A DNA stretch of 55,488 bases, from assembly GCA_012798755.1 (NCBI GenBank), contig JAAZMP010000084.1, forward strand, positions 1 to 55,488, in the 5' to 3' direction. The DNA is from Bacillota bacterium. Its GTDB lineage: Bacteria > Bacillota > Dethiobacteria > DTU022 > UBA8154. How positions within the stretch are numbered: the stretch's first letter is position 1; the number at the start of each line of letters is the position of its first letter. Below the pieces are notes generated by a model. The model ran no database searches and was not told the DNA's origin. It saw only the letters and a list, made by a program, of their open reading frames with translations. The translations under genes were made by a program, and so were the position numbers. Below are positions 1 to 9,267 of the stretch, piece after piece.

Positions 1-2
1 CT

Positions 3-1310
3 TACTGGAACCCTGTTTTAGAAACGCTGCCGAGGGATAAACTCAAAGCTTTGCAGCTAAAGAAATTTAAACGCATTGTAGAGTGGGGTTACGAAAAATC
101 AAAGTTGTACCGTCGTATTTATGATGAAGCAGGCTTTCACCCCCGTGATATTAATTCTTTTGAGGATATTGCCAAGGTTCCAATGTTGCAAAAACAAGAT
201 TACCTTGAAGCCCAGGCCAAGGAACCCTGGCCTTATGGTGACAGCCTTTGTGTTCCTTTGGAAGAAGTTACAGAATATCACCAGACCAGCGGCACTACTG
301 GTCAACCCGTGTACCAGCCTGATACATGGCAGGACTGGGAAATACTTAACGAAATGTGGGCCTACATTATGTGGTCCCAAGGTTTCCGGAACACAGATCG
401 TGTTTTCATCCCGTTTGGTTACAATGTTTTCATTGCTTATTGGCAAGGCCATTATGCCTGTGAAAAGGTTGGTTGCGAAGTAGTCCCAGGAGGGATCCTT
501 AACACAGAGGAAAGATTACTTAAAATTAAAGAATTAAGAGCTACGGCATTGATGGGGACGCCTACTTATATTTTGAGTATGGCTGAAACTTGCCGCAAGA
601 AGCTGAATATGGATCCACGGGAACTAGGTATCAAAAGGATCCTTTGTGCCGGGGAGCCCGGTGCTAATGTTCCTGCTACCAAGAAACGCATGGAAGAAGC
701 CTGGAATGCCAAAGTATATGATCATGTTGGAGGCACTGAAGGAGGCGGGTGGTCTTATGAATGTGTTTATCAGCCCGGGGGGGTTCATGTCAATGAAGCT
801 TTGTGTATGGTAGAATTATTAGACATTGAAACCGGTGAGCCTATTGATGAGCCCAATAAGCTTGGCAAAATCGTCATAACAGTTTTTGATCGTTTTGCCC
901 AACCCACGATTAGATTTGATTCTAAAGACGTCAGCATGTGGGGCGAGCAATGTGAATGCGGCCGTACTTTTAGGGTATTAAAGGGCGGCATACATGGGCG
1001 TTTGGATCACATTACAAAAGTTAAAGGGGTATTATTCAGCCCTGTGTCTGTGGAAGAAGTTGTACGCAGCATGCCGGAACTTGGGGATGAATATGAACTA
1101 ATTGTAAGCAAAAAAGGCGATGCTGATCAGATAACCCTCAAAATTGAACTTGATCCAAGCGTCGCTGCTACCAAGGAAACAGTACACCCGGAACTTGTCC
1201 GGCAACTGCGCCTTAAGACGAATCTAGGCTTCAACATTGAATATCACGAATTTGGCACTCTTCCGCGTTATGAAGTAAAAGCCAGGCGTTTCAAGGATCT
1301 AAGAGAATAA
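3..1310 (+). CDS. paaK: Phenylacetate-CoA ligase family (aryl-CoA ligase), 5' end cut by window edge
   Basis: ATP-dependent ligase of the PaaK branch of the adenylate-forming family, joining an aromatic acid to CoA in the cytoplasm. The reading frame is open from base 3 and encodes the typical PaaK start (YWNPVLETLPRDKL) ahead of the TTG at 51, so the gene begins just outside the window and only a few codons are missing. The AMP-binding loop (HQTSGTTG, about 75 residues after base 51), the YDHVGGTEGG segment and the C-terminal LPRYEVKAR lysine motif are present. The substrate (phenylacetate, benzoate, other) cannot be read from sequence. In Clostridia such ligases often accompany indolepyruvate oxidoreductase genes, which would lie outside the window. 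Confidence 0.93.
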   Translation, partial: YWNPVLETLPRDKLKALQLKKFKRIVEWGYEKSKLYRRIYDEAGFHPRDINSFEDIAKVPMLQKQDYLEAQAKEPWPYGDSLCVPLEEVTEYHQTSGTTGQPVYQPDTWQDWEILNEMWAYIMWSQGFRNTDRVFIPFGYNVFIAYWQGHYACEKVGCEVVPGGILNTEERLLKIKELRATALMGTPTYILSMAETCRKKLNMDPRELGIKRILCAGEPGANVPATKKRMEEAWNAKVYDHVGGTEGGGWSYECVYQPGGVHVNEALCMVELLDIETGEPIDEPNKLGKIVITVFDRFAQPTIRFDSKDVSMWGEQCECGRTFRVLKGGIHGRLDHITKVKGVLFSPVSVEEVVRSMPELGDEYELIVSKKGDADQITLKIELDPSVAATKETVHPELVRQLRLKTNLGFNIEYHEFGTLPRYEVKARRFKDLRE

Positions 1311-1341
1311 TATTTTAATTTATTTATAAAGGGGTGGCATT

Positions 1342-1527
1342 ATGGTTACAGCTGAAGTTGATCTAAGGGAAATGGCAAAGGTTATAGAGGACATCAGGCA
1401 AAAAGTGGAACACCTTATGGAAATATCGGGCGGTATGCAATGTGTGGATAGAAACTGCAGCCGTATACTGGCTAGTGTAAAAATGCTGGAAATAAACATT
1501 TCCGATGTGGTGGAATTTTTGGATTAA
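1342..1527 (+). CDS. Small conserved-looking protein, function unknown (61 aa)
   Basis: Short gene 31 bases after the aryl-CoA ligase, with ribosome binding site AAGGGGTGG 4-5 bases before the ATG, so probably in the same transcript. The product is almost entirely predicted helix (heptad-like VDLREMAKVIEDIRQKVEHL) with two cysteines in the middle (CVDRNC) and an acidic C-terminus; no signal peptide or membrane segment. It may be a small helical partner of the ligase or of an upstream enzyme. I do not recognise the family. A terminator follows, marking the end of the operon. Confidence 0.7.
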   Translation: MVTAEVDLREMAKVIEDIRQKVEHLMEISGGMQCVDRNCSRILASVKMLEINISDVVEFLD

Positions 1528-1602
1528 GAACGCCAGGGGTGAAGCGGTTTCTGTCTTTAAATATATAAAAAGCGTTTGCTAAACATAAAGCTGTCATATT
1601 TT

Positions 1603-1638
1603 AACCCTGGTTAATTATAAAATCCAGGGGTTTTTTTT
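1603..1638 (+). terminator. Rho-independent terminator after the paaK operon
   Basis: Stem AACCCTGG / CCAGGGGTT separated by an AT-rich loop and followed by eight T residues. It separates the ligase operon from the TetR gene. Confidence 0.85.
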
Positions 1639-1683
1639 AGACACTAAAGAATATTTTTGTTATTTACGAAGGGCGGGGTTGTT

Positions 1684-2343
1684 TTGTCGAATTCAAAAAA
1701 AAACATTGCAAATACGGAGGGCACGGGCAAAAATAAGAGAAAAGAAATATTGACCCAATCAGCCAGGTTATTTAGAAAAAAAGGGTTTAGCGGTACATCA
1801 ATGCAAGATATTGCCAACGTTGTAGGCATACGTAAAGGCAGCATTTACTATTATTTTAGCAGTAAAAGCGAAATATTTAGAGAGGTGCTAAACAGAGGGA
1901 TATGCCCGCTTTTGAAAAATGCTGAATATATTGCGGCTTCAGATCTGCCTCCCGCGGAAAAACTGCGCGAACTTATTCGTAGCCACATACACTATATCAT
2001 GCACAATAGTTACTCCCTGGTTCTTTTTTTCCAGGAAAAAGATAAAATCCCCGCGGAAAAAATAAAACATTACGTAGAAAGTCGCACAAAATATGAAAAC
2101 ATTTTTAAAGCCTCCCTGGCCCGGGGAATCAAAGAAAAGGTTTTCCCTGAAGTGGACGTTGCCTTTACAATTTATGCCATTCTGGGAATGTGCAATTGGA
2201 TTGTTCAATGGTATAATCCGAAGGGATCCCGGGCACCTCAAGAAATTATTGATCATATGGTCTATTTGATTTGCGATCTGATGCTAAACCCTAACAAAAC
2301 AGATGAACAAAAGATAGGATTTGGCAATGGTTTTATTACCTAA
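1684..2343 (+). CDS. TetR/AcrR family transcriptional regulator
   Basis: One-component DNA-binding repressor of 219 residues. The N-terminal helix-turn-helix is clear (SMQDIANVVGIRKGSIYYYF, about residues 39-58), followed by the family's KSEIF segment and a divergent C-terminal ligand-binding half. I place the start at TTG 1684 because AAGGGCGGGG ends five bases before it; an earlier TTG at 1657 has no ribosome binding site. It stands alone between a terminator and pyrH. By analogy with TetR proteins beside acyl-CoA genes it may control the neighbouring aryl-CoA ligase operon, but no operator was identified. Confidence 0.9.
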   Translation: MSNSKKNIANTEGTGKNKRKEILTQSARLFRKKGFSGTSMQDIANVVGIRKGSIYYYFSSKSEIFREVLNRGICPLLKNAEYIAASDLPPAEKLRELIRSHIHYIMHNSYSLVLFFQEKDKIPAEKIKHYVESRTKYENIFKASLARGIKEKVFPEVDVAFTIYAILGMCNWIVQWYNPKGSRAPQEIIDHMVYLICDLMLNPNKTDEQKIGFGNGFIT

Positions 2344-2653
2344 AACAAATTGGTTTAAAAAATGGGAATGGGGAAAGTTGTCTTTTTAAAAGGGTTTTGA
2401 TATCCTGTTGGTGAACTTATATTACTGCTGTGTTAGGTGTACAGCAGAAGATATGAATTATTACCTGACTTGCAGGGAAAAATTTCAATAGTCCTATCCC
2501 TTATATAAACACTAACACTATCCCCATAAAGCATGCTTCTCATAAGCAATTTCATAACCTACGAGAAAGTATTTAGTTTATACGGCAATATCCAGCGCGC
2601 GTAGTGGGGACGATCTGCAAAATCTAAATATTATAATATATGGAGGTTAATAA
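2344..2653. other. 310-base intergenic region before pyrH
   Basis: No coding frame with a ribosome binding site was seen. A possible sigma-A promoter (TTTTGA 2395-2400, 17 bases, TATATT 2418-2423) is followed directly by a 7-bp hairpin (CTGCTGT 2425-2431 / ACAGCAG 2441-2447) that would sit at the 5' end of the transcript. The rest is unassigned AT-rich sequence ending in TGGAGG for pyrH. Neither rpsB nor tsf, the usual upstream neighbours of pyrH, is here. Confidence 0.45.
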
Positions 2654-3382
2654 ATGTCTTTACCCGTATATAAACGCGTTATCCTCAAGCTAAGCGGGGA
2701 GGCTCTTGCCGGAGAAAAAGGTTATGGTATTGATTATGGTGTTTTGAAAAATATTTCCGAGCAAATCAAGGAAGTTAAAAAATACAACGTAGAAATGGCA
2801 GTAGTGGTGGGAGGAGGCAACATTTGGAGGGGGGCCAATGCCGGAAAAAGAGGCATGGACAGAGCATCTGCCGATTACATGGGCATGCTGGCAACTGTCA
2901 TAAATGCACTTGCCTTGCAGGATGCGTTGGAGGGTCTTGAGGTTGATACCAGGGTGCAGACGGCGATTGAAATGAAGCAGGTCGCCGAACCTTATATACG
3001 CCGGAGGGCAATCCGCCATTTGGAAAAGGGGAGGGTTGTAATTTTTGCTGCCGGTACCGGTAATCCATATTTCTCTACTGACACAACGGCTGCGCTAAGG
3101 GCTGCAGAAATTGAAGCTGAGGTAATCCTGCTGGCTAAAGGAAAAGTCGATGCGATCTACAATATGGATCCATTGGTAAATCCTGAGGCACAAAAATTAA
3201 CTGAATTAAGCCATATAGAAGTTATCAACCGCGGGTTGGGGGTCATGGACTCGACCGCGGCCTCTTTGTGCATGGATAACGGGATCACACTGGTGGTGTT
3301 TGGGCTAAACAAATCTGAAAACATTAAACGGGTTATAATGGGTGAAAAAATAGGCACAACTGTCAGGGGAGGGAACAGGTAA
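2654..3382 (+). CDS. pyrH: UMP kinase PyrH
   Basis: Phosphorylates UMP to UDP with ATP in pyrimidine nucleotide synthesis; bacterial UMP kinases are hexamers of the amino-acid-kinase fold. The 242 residues match the family's usual length. Diagnostic segments are [10 protein letters not shown] near the N-terminus, [10 protein letters not shown], and [17 protein letters not shown] in the nucleotide-binding part. The ATG has TGGAGG upstream. Its stop TAA shares one base with the ATG of frr, showing translational coupling. In most Firmicutes rpsB-tsf precede this gene; here a TetR regulator does. Confidence 0.97.
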   Translation: MSLPVYKRVILKLSGEALAGEKGYGIDYGVLKNISEQIKEVKKYNVEMAVVVGGGNIWRGANAGKRGMDRASADYMGMLATVINALALQDALEGLEVDTRVQTAIEMKQVAEPYIRRRAIRHLEKGRVVIFAAGTGNPYFSTDTTAALRAAEIEAEVILLAKGKVDAIYNMDPLVNPEAQKLTELSHIEVINRGLGVMDSTAASLCMDNGITLVVFGLNKSENIKRVIMGEKIGTTVRGGNR

Positions 3383-3936
3383 TGGAAAGTATTTTAAAAA
3401 ACACAGGGGAAAAAATGGAGGTAAGTGTAGAGGTATTCAAAAACGAAATAAGCACTTTGCGGGCGGGTCGGGCTGTTCCTGCATTGCTCGACAAAGTAAA
3501 TGTCGAATATTATGGAACTTCAACGCCCCTTAATCAATTGGCTACAATATCTGCACCGGAACCAAGGCTGCTGGTTGTGCAACCTTGGGATAAAAATGCT
3601 TTGGAGGAAGTAGAAAAAGCGATCCTAAAATCAGATCTCGGGCTTACACCTAACAATGACGGCAATATTATCAGGCTTCCTATTCCACAGCTTACGGAAG
3701 AAAGAAGAAAAGAACTGGTTAGAACAATTCGGAAAAAGGCCGAAGAAGCAAAAGTAGCCATTAGAAATGTTCGGCGTGAGGCAAACGATCTGCTAAAAAC
3801 AAAAGAAAAAAAAGGCAGCTTATCCGAAGACGAATTAAGAACCAATCTGGAAAATGTGCAAGAGTTAACAGATGAACAAATAAAGAAAATTGATAAGTTT
3901 CTTCTACAAAAGGAAAAAGAAATTATGGAAGTTTAG
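3382..3936 (+). CDS. frr: Ribosome recycling factor
   Basis: Releases the 70S ribosome from mRNA after termination, together with EF-G. The 184-residue product has the family length and hallmark segments: the LRAGRAVPALLDKVNVEYYG region, LVVQPWDKNALEEVEKAI, and the long C-terminal coiled-coil arm rich in Lys and Glu. It starts one base inside the pyrH stop codon, so the two are coupled. Confidence 0.97.
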   Translation: MESILKNTGEKMEVSVEVFKNEISTLRAGRAVPALLDKVNVEYYGTSTPLNQLATISAPEPRLLVVQPWDKNALEEVEKAILKSDLGLTPNNDGNIIRLPIPQLTEERRKELVRTIRKKAEEAKVAIRNVRREANDLLKTKEKKGSLSEDELRTNLENVQELTDEQIKKIDKFLLQKEKEIMEV

Positions 3937-3960
3937 GATTCAAAAAACGGTGGTAATGTT

Positions 3961-4182
3961 ATGCTGAAAAAAGCATCCGATGTAACTGCTTATCGTTTAG
4001 ATGAAGCTATAAACATTTTAAAGGAAGAAGGTATAAAATTTGGTCTTAGCGGGACAGCTCCTGCTTTTTCCAAGTTACCGGCTGGCAGTGTTGAAAAATC
4101 TTTGTACAAGGATTGTCGTGTGGTAAAGCAGATTGAACTTCCGAATGGTACCGTAAAGCTTATCGTTGCTGTTGCCAAATAG
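3961..4182 (+). CDS. Small protein between frr and uppS, function unknown (73 aa)
   Basis: The product has an N-terminal helical half (VTAYRLDEAINILKEEGIKF) and a beta-rich C-terminal half ending in NGTVKLIVAV. The arrangement, a helix that pulls together two strands with KDCRVVKQIELPNG, loosely resembles a single PASTA-like unit, but I cannot assign it. It starts at ATG 3961 with GGTGG about 9 bases upstream. Being embedded between frr and uppS in a core operon argues for a genuine gene. No membrane segment or signal peptide. Confidence 0.75.
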   Translation: MLKKASDVTAYRLDEAINILKEEGIKFGLSGTAPAFSKLPAGSVEKSLYKDCRVVKQIELPNGTVKLIVAVAK

Positions 4183-4292
4183 AGGCGTGAATATCACATT
4201 ATAGGTTATTACAATCCTACATACTTTTGCTGCGGCCGGTACTTGTTTAACCCCCAAACGGGGGTCTATTTATGGAATTGCAGGTGATAGAT

Positions 4293-5051
4293 ATGAAAGA
4301 AAGCAACCGTAGGGAAACCAAACTTGCCCGGCTTATATCACCCCAAAAGCTTCCCAATCATGTAGCTATAATCATGGATGGTAACGGACGCTGGGCTAAT
4401 AAAAGAGGTTTGCCGCGAATAGCAGGCCATCGGGCGGGCATGAACACATTAAAAGAAATTATTACCTGTGCTCACGATCTGGGGATAAATGTTTTGACAT
4501 TGTTTGCTTTTTCTACGGAAAATTGGAAAAGGCCACGTTGGGAAGTCGATTTTTTGATGCGTTTGCCACAAGAATATCTTCAGAAAGAACTGCAGTCTCT
4601 GATGGAAAAAAACATTGTTATCAAAACCATGGGAGAGCTGAAACAGCTTCCGCGTATTACCAAAAATACTGTTCGAGAGGCTTTGCAAAAAACTAAAAAC
4701 AATTCTGGTATGATCCTAAATTTTGCTCTTAATTACGGCGGCAGGCATGAAATTTTAAATGCTGTTAAAGCGATTTCGGAAAAAGTGAAACGAGGAATAT
4801 TGAAAACAGAAGAAATTAACGAAGATTTATTTGACGGCCATCTTTACACCAAGGATTTGCCTCAACTTGATTTACTGATACGGCCGAGTGGGGAATTAAG
4901 GATCAGTAATTTTTTACTTTGGCAATTGGCTTATGCTGAACTATGGTTTACCGAAATCTTTTGGCCCGACTTTAAAAAAGAACATTTTTTGGAAGCAATA
5001 TTGGATTACCAGGAACGGGAAAGAAGATTTGGCGGAATTCATAAATTATAG
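4293..5051 (+). CDS. uppS: Isoprenyl transferase, undecaprenyl diphosphate synthase type
   Basis: cis-Prenyltransferase that condenses isopentenyl diphosphates onto farnesyl diphosphate to give the C55 carrier for cell wall synthesis. Signature segments are IIMDGNGRWANKRGLPRIAGH (diphosphate binding with catalytic Asp), FAFSTENWKRP and the C-terminal RPSGELRISNFLLWQLAYAE. I choose ATG 4293 because AGGTGAT lies five bases upstream; ATG 4272 would add seven residues and has only an inverted repeat (CCCCCAAACGGGGG) before it. The gene runs straight into cdsA, and dxr and ispG further on supply its isoprenoid precursors. Confidence 0.96.
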   Translation: MKESNRRETKLARLISPQKLPNHVAIIMDGNGRWANKRGLPRIAGHRAGMNTLKEIITCAHDLGINVLTLFAFSTENWKRPRWEVDFLMRLPQEYLQKELQSLMEKNIVIKTMGELKQLPRITKNTVREALQKTKNNSGMILNFALNYGGRHEILNAVKAISEKVKRGILKTEEINEDLFDGHLYTKDLPQLDLLIRPSGELRISNFLLWQLAYAELWFTEIFWPDFKKEHFLEAILDYQERERRFGGIHKL

Positions 5052-5063
5052 GCGGTGCTAATA

Positions 5064-5855
5064 ATGCTTAAAACCAGAATTTTTACCGCACTGGTTGGTA
5101 TTCCGGTAATTATTTTTTTTGCATATCTTGGGGGATTCTGGTACAGCTTGTTAATTTTTGTTATTGCCGCCATCGGGCTGAGGGAGTATTTCTATTTGAT
5201 AAAAAAAAGCAGGTCCGGGGTGTCAGAATTATTATCGTATTTATTATTACCTTTTTTGTTTCTGTCTGCTTTTTCCGGAAACAGCCACCTTGTTTTATTA
5301 TCATGGGTCCTCATTTTTATTGCGTTCTCTCTTTTACCTGTTTTATTTCATTCTTATGTTGAATACAAAGAATCCATTTTTTCCTTTTGGGGCACATTAT
5401 ATACTGGTGGGTTGGCCGGTTTTTTACTGGCCGTTAGATTTTTGCCGAAAGGATTTATCCTTACTCTTTTTTTGTTTTTAATGGTTTGGTCAGAAGATAT
5501 TCTGGCTTATTTCATTGGAAGCATGTGGGGGAAGACGCCGCTTGCCCCCGGGATAAGCCCAAAGAAAACCCTGGAGGGGACTTTTGCCGGAATAGCGGGA
5601 AGCGTTTTAGTCGGATTGTTGTTCTACTATTATGCACCCGAAAGCCCAAATCTATCGGTATGCTTATGTTTGGGTCTTATTATAGGTATAACAGCAACTT
5701 TTGGGGATTTGGGCCAATCTGCTTTTAAAAGAAGTGTGGGGGCAAAAGATTCAGGCCATCTTTTACCGGGGCATGGGGGTATTTTAGATCGTTTTGACAG
5801 TCTTTTTTTCGCGGCTCCTTTTTTTTATTTTTATATTATATATTTTGTTTTCTAG
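5064..5855 (+). CDS. cdsA: Phosphatidate cytidylyltransferase CdsA
   Basis: Makes CDP-diacylglycerol from phosphatidate and CTP, the entry to phospholipid synthesis. It is an integral membrane protein of 263 residues with about eight hydrophobic segments. The family signature near the C-terminus is visible as a SAFKRSVGAKDSG...LPGHGGILDRFDS pattern. ATG 5064 fits the AGGCGGTG ribosome binding site better than the GTG at 5055, which lies inside that site. The 12-base gap to uppS indicates one operon. Confidence 0.95.
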   Translation: MLKTRIFTALVGIPVIIFFAYLGGFWYSLLIFVIAAIGLREYFYLIKKSRSGVSELLSYLLLPFLFLSAFSGNSHLVLLSWVLIFIAFSLLPVLFHSYVEYKESIFSFWGTLYTGGLAGFLLAVRFLPKGFILTLFLFLMVWSEDILAYFIGSMWGKTPLAPGISPKKTLEGTFAGIAGSVLVGLLFYYYAPESPNLSVCLCLGLIIGITATFGDLGQSAFKRSVGAKDSGHLLPGHGGILDRFDSLFFAAPFFYFYIIYFVF

Positions 5856-5939
5856 AATACTCAGGGGAGTATTCCATCAATTTACATGGTTGGGATTGCT
5901 TCTTGCCGGCATTTTGCTATAATTACAATGAGGGATTTT

Positions 5940-7094
5940 ATGGCTAAAAAGATATCTATTATGGGATCTACCGGTTCTGTGGGAACACAAACACTGGAAG
6001 TGGTAGATCGGTTTCCTGAAAAATTTAAAATAATTGCACTTTCTGCAAGGAGCAATATTGACCTTCTGGAAAAGCAAATTACCAAATACAAACCTTTGGC
6101 GGCAGCAGTTTTACTAAAGGAAAAAGCTCTGGAACTCAAAAATCGTCTCGGCAACGTTGGTACCGAAATCTTATCCGGAAAAGAAGGCTTAAAAACACTT
6201 GCCGCTTGGCCGGATGCTGACATAGTTGTGGTTGCCCTTGTGGGGTTCAGCGGACTGGAACCTACGCTTGCCGCCCTGAGCAACGGCAAAACTGTTGCAC
6301 TGGCTAACAAAGAGGCTTTGGTAGTAGGGGGAGAATTGATTGCGGCTGAAGCGAAAGCTAAAAAGGCAACGATTATGCCAATAGACAGCGAACACTCGGC
6401 ACTTTTCCAATGTTTTCAGGCGGGGAAAAAAAATGAAGTTGCCAAAGTGATACTTACAGCTTCCGGAGGCCCTTTTTTGGGATGGAACAAAGAGGAGCTT
6501 GCTAAAGTTACACCTTCTCAAGCCTTGAAGCATCCTAATTGGACAATGGGGGCAAAGGTAACAATTGATTCAGCAACACTGATGAACAAAGGATTTGAGG
6601 TAATTGAGGCCCACTGGTTATTTAACCTTAATTTCGAAAAAATTGACGTTGTGGTTCATCCTGAAAGCATTATCCATTCCATGGTAGAGTTCACCGATGG
6701 CACTACCATGGCACAGATGAGTTTTCCCAGTATGCTTTTCCCCATACAGTACGCGCTTAGCTATCCCGAAAGATGGAAAAGAAGCTATTCTCAATTAAAT
6801 TGGGATCGTAAACGCAGCCTAAACTTTTTGCCTCCAGATCGTGAAAATTTTCCTTGTCTTGATTATGCATATTGGGCAGGAAACATTGGTGGGACTATGC
6901 CTGCCGTGTTGAATGCAGCCAACGAAATCGCCGTGGAAGGCTTTTTGAAAAACTGCCATTCTTTTTTGCATATTCCTGCTATATTAGAGGAAGTTATGAA
7001 CAGGCATTCAGCGATACCAAATCCATCTTTTGCAGAAATTACAGAAGCAGATGCCTGGGCCCGTAAAGAAAGCAAAAGCCTTTTACAAAAGTAA
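5940..7094 (+). CDS. dxr: 1-deoxy-D-xylulose 5-phosphate reductoisomerase
   Basis: Second enzyme of the MEP pathway: converts DXP to methylerythritol 4-phosphate with NADPH and a divalent metal. The N-terminal GSTGSVGTQTL is the NADPH-binding glycine loop; LANKEALVVGG, MPIDSEHSALFQ (metal ligands Asp, Glu) and MNKGFEVIEAHWLF are family motifs. The 384-residue product is of normal length. ATG 5940 has GAGGG five bases upstream; an in-frame start at 5886 would add a non-homologous leader. It sits with rseP and ispG, the latter in the same pathway. Confidence 0.96.
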   Translation: MAKKISIMGSTGSVGTQTLEVVDRFPEKFKIIALSARSNIDLLEKQITKYKPLAAAVLLKEKALELKNRLGNVGTEILSGKEGLKTLAAWPDADIVVVALVGFSGLEPTLAALSNGKTVALANKEALVVGGELIAAEAKAKKATIMPIDSEHSALFQCFQAGKKNEVAKVILTASGGPFLGWNKEELAKVTPSQALKHPNWTMGAKVTIDSATLMNKGFEVIEAHWLFNLNFEKIDVVVHPESIIHSMVEFTDGTTMAQMSFPSMLFPIQYALSYPERWKRSYSQLNWDRKRSLNFLPPDRENFPCLDYAYWAGNIGGTMPAVLNAANEIAVEGFLKNCHSFLHIPAILEEVMNRHSAIPNPSFAEITEADAWARKESKSLLQK

Positions 7095-7109
7095 AAAGGA
7101 GAAGATCAA

Positions 7110-8126
7110 ATGCTTAAAACGATCATAGCTTCGGTGATTATTTTTGGCTTGCTTATTTTTGTACACGAATTTGGGCATTTTATTGTAGCCAGACTAGTTC
7201 GTGTAAGGGTGCTTGAATTTGCTATTGGGTTTGGGAAGGAACTATTCGGATGGTGTAAAGATGGTACGCAATACTCTTTAAGGCTGTTTCCCTTGGGCGG
7301 TTTTTGTCGCATGTTGGGTGACGATCCCGAGGAAATGCACAAGGAAGGAAGTTTTCAAGGGAAGCCCTTGATTTCACGTTTTGCCGTTATTTTCGCGGGT
7401 CCTTTTATGAACTTTTTTCTAGCAATGATTCTTTTTTCCCTAATTTACTTCTTTTTTTTAGGAGTGCCACAAAATCAGGTTGCTAAAATAGGTGAAGTAT
7501 TACCTGAAAGCAGGGCTTCCGAGGCTGGTTTAAAGCCCGGTGATGTTGTGCTTTCTGTTGACGGTTCCCCGGCGAAAAATTGGGATGATGTTGTTCATTT
7601 CATTAATACAAACCCCGAAAAACAAATTACCCTGCATATCCAAAGAAATAGCAGCGAACTTTTTATCCCGGTAATACCTGGAGAAGAAGAGGGCAAGGGT
7701 TTAATCGGTATAGCCCCTGTTTACAAAAAATATATATTTTTTTCATCAATTAAACTTGGAATTATTTATACATGGTTTTTTATAAAATTAATTTTTGTTA
7801 GTTTATACCAAATGATTACTGGTGCAATTCCAGCAGATTTTGCCGGCCCCGTAGGAATAATTGCAGTTGTAGCGGAGGTTAGCGAAACTGGGTTGGGTAA
7901 CCTTTTCTATCTGGCATCAATCATTAGTATAAACCTGGGCATTATTAACCTGCTGCCTATCCCGGCCCTAGATGGAAGCAGGATAATTTTTCTGGCTTTA
8001 GAAGGCATCAGGGGCAAGCCTATTGATCCTCAAAAGGAAGGTTTTATTCATTTTATTGGTTTTTCCCTACTGATCCTTCTAATGATTTTAATTGCTTTCC
8101 AAGATGTTACCCGCTTGTTTTTTTAA
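7110..8126 (+). CDS. rseP: RseP/RasP-type site-2 intramembrane zinc protease
   Basis: Membrane metalloprotease that cleaves transmembrane segments of anti-sigma factors and signal-peptide remnants. HEFGH in the first membrane segment supplies the zinc ligands and catalytic Glu; a single PDZ domain follows (around residues 115-185, SRASEAGLKPGDVVLSVDG), and NLLPIPALDGSR in the later membrane segment supplies the third ligand. Length 338 is normal for the Gram-positive form. GGAG precedes the ATG by about seven bases and dxr ends 15 bases upstream. Confidence 0.96.
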   Translation: MLKTIIASVIIFGLLIFVHEFGHFIVARLVRVRVLEFAIGFGKELFGWCKDGTQYSLRLFPLGGFCRMLGDDPEEMHKEGSFQGKPLISRFAVIFAGPFMNFFLAMILFSLIYFFFLGVPQNQVAKIGEVLPESRASEAGLKPGDVVLSVDGSPAKNWDDVVHFINTNPEKQITLHIQRNSSELFIPVIPGEEEGKGLIGIAPVYKKYIFFSSIKLGIIYTWFFIKLIFVSLYQMITGAIPADFAGPVGIIAVVAEVSETGLGNLFYLASIISINLGIINLLPIPALDGSRIIFLALEGIRGKPIDPQKEGFIHFIGFSLLILLMILIAFQDVTRLFF

Positions 8127-8178
8127 ATAAAAGTTTTATAACAGCGCGCATGGGAATGAAAAAAGGAGAATGGAAAAT

Positions 8179-9267
8179 ATGCGGCGAAAATCTCTGCCTG
8201 TAAAGGTAGCTAATGTCATGATAGGAGGCAGGGCTCCTGTATCCCTCCAATCTATGACTAATACAGACACTTCCGATGTTGTGGCCACTTTGGAGCAGGT
8301 TGACAAGCTTCGTGTGGCCGGGTGTGAGCTTATCCGGTTGGCTGTTACCAACAAAAGTGATGCCAAAGCACTGGGTGTTATTAAAAAACATATATCCCTG
8401 CCGGTTATTGCTGATATCCAATTTGATTTCCGCCTGGCTCTCCTTTCTATTGAGGAAGGAGCCGATAAAATTAGAATTAACCCGGGGAATATAGGGGGGA
8501 AGGCGAAACTTATTTATATTGTTGAAAAAGCTAAAGAAAAAGGGGTTCCCCTGCGCATAGGTGTTAATTCGGGTTCAATAGACAAAGTCCTAAGAGCAAA
8601 GCATGGGGGGGCAACTGCGGATGCCCTTGTGGAATCTGCTTTGCAGACAATAGATTTTTTAGAAAAAAATTCATTTCAGAATATAATCATTTCCCTTAAG
8701 GCGGCAAGCGTTATTACTACGATAAGTGCGTACAAAAAAATTGCCGATTGTACACCGTACCCCTTACATATAGGTGTTACTGAGGCAGGAAGAGGCTTGA
8801 AAGGCACAGTCAAATCTTCAATGGGCATCGGTTCACTGCTTCTAGATGGGATTGGCGATACCGTAAGAGTTTCTTTAACGGGAGATCCGGTAGAGGAAAT
8901 TTTTGTGGCCAAGGAAATATTGCAGGCTGCCGGGCTGAGAAGCTTTGGGCCGGACATTATTTCCTGTCCTACATGTGCCCGCTGCAAAATAGATCTGGAA
9001 AACTTGGTCAAAAAGGTTGAGGAAATGGTGCAAGGCATCGACTTTCCTTTGAAAATTGCGGTCATGGGATGTCCTGTTAACGGCCCGGGGGAAGCACGTG
9101 AAGCTGACATAGGCATATCCGGCAGTGAAAATTTTGGTATTATTTTTAAAGAAGGAAGAGTGTTTAAAAAAGTTCCTCTCCCTGAACTGTTTGAATCCCT
9201 GGAAAAGGAAATTAAAGAAATACTGACCCAAAAAAAGCATTGCGTGGGAACGGAGGATGAGTTTTGA
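8179..9267 (+). CDS. ispG: 4-hydroxy-3-methylbut-2-enyl diphosphate synthase (flavodoxin/ferredoxin type)
   Basis: MEP-pathway iron-sulfur enzyme that reductively opens MEcPP to HMBPP. The TIM-barrel part begins with SLQSMTNTDTSDV; the C-terminal domain holds the [4Fe-4S] ligands in CPTCARC and CPVNGPGEA. ATG 8179 is preferred: AGGAG (8164-8168) ends ten bases upstream, whereas ATG 8170 lies one base from it. The last base of the TGA stop is the first base of the next gene's ATG. With dxr and uppS it links isoprenoid supply to wall lipid carrier synthesis. Confidence 0.96.
   Translation: MRRKSLPVKVANVMIGGRAPVSLQSMTNTDTSDVVATLEQVDKLRVAGCELIRLAVTNKSDAKALGVIKKHISLPVIADIQFDFRLALLSIEEGADKIRINPGNIGGKAKLIYIVEKAKEKGVPLRIGVNSGSIDKVLRAKHGGATADALVESALQTIDFLEKNSFQNIIISLKAASVITTISAYKKIADCTPYPLHIGVTEAGRGLKGTVKSSMGIGSLLLDGIGDTVRVSLTGDPVEEIFVAKEILQAAGLRSFGPDIISCPTCARCKIDLENLVKKVEEMVQGIDFPLKIAVMGCPVNGPGEAREADIGISGSENFGIIFKEGRVFKKVPLPELFESLEKEIKEILTQKKHCVGTEDEF

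Noticed and set aside
1576-1590. 15-base sequence TTGCTAAACATAAAG repeated at 34538-34552
   Set aside because: One or two 15-base matches are expected by chance in about 55 kb, and the two contexts are unrelated.
2425-2447. Hairpin CTGCTGT/ACAGCAG as a terminator for the TetR gene
   Set aside because: No T run follows; it is kept only as a feature of the pyrH leader.
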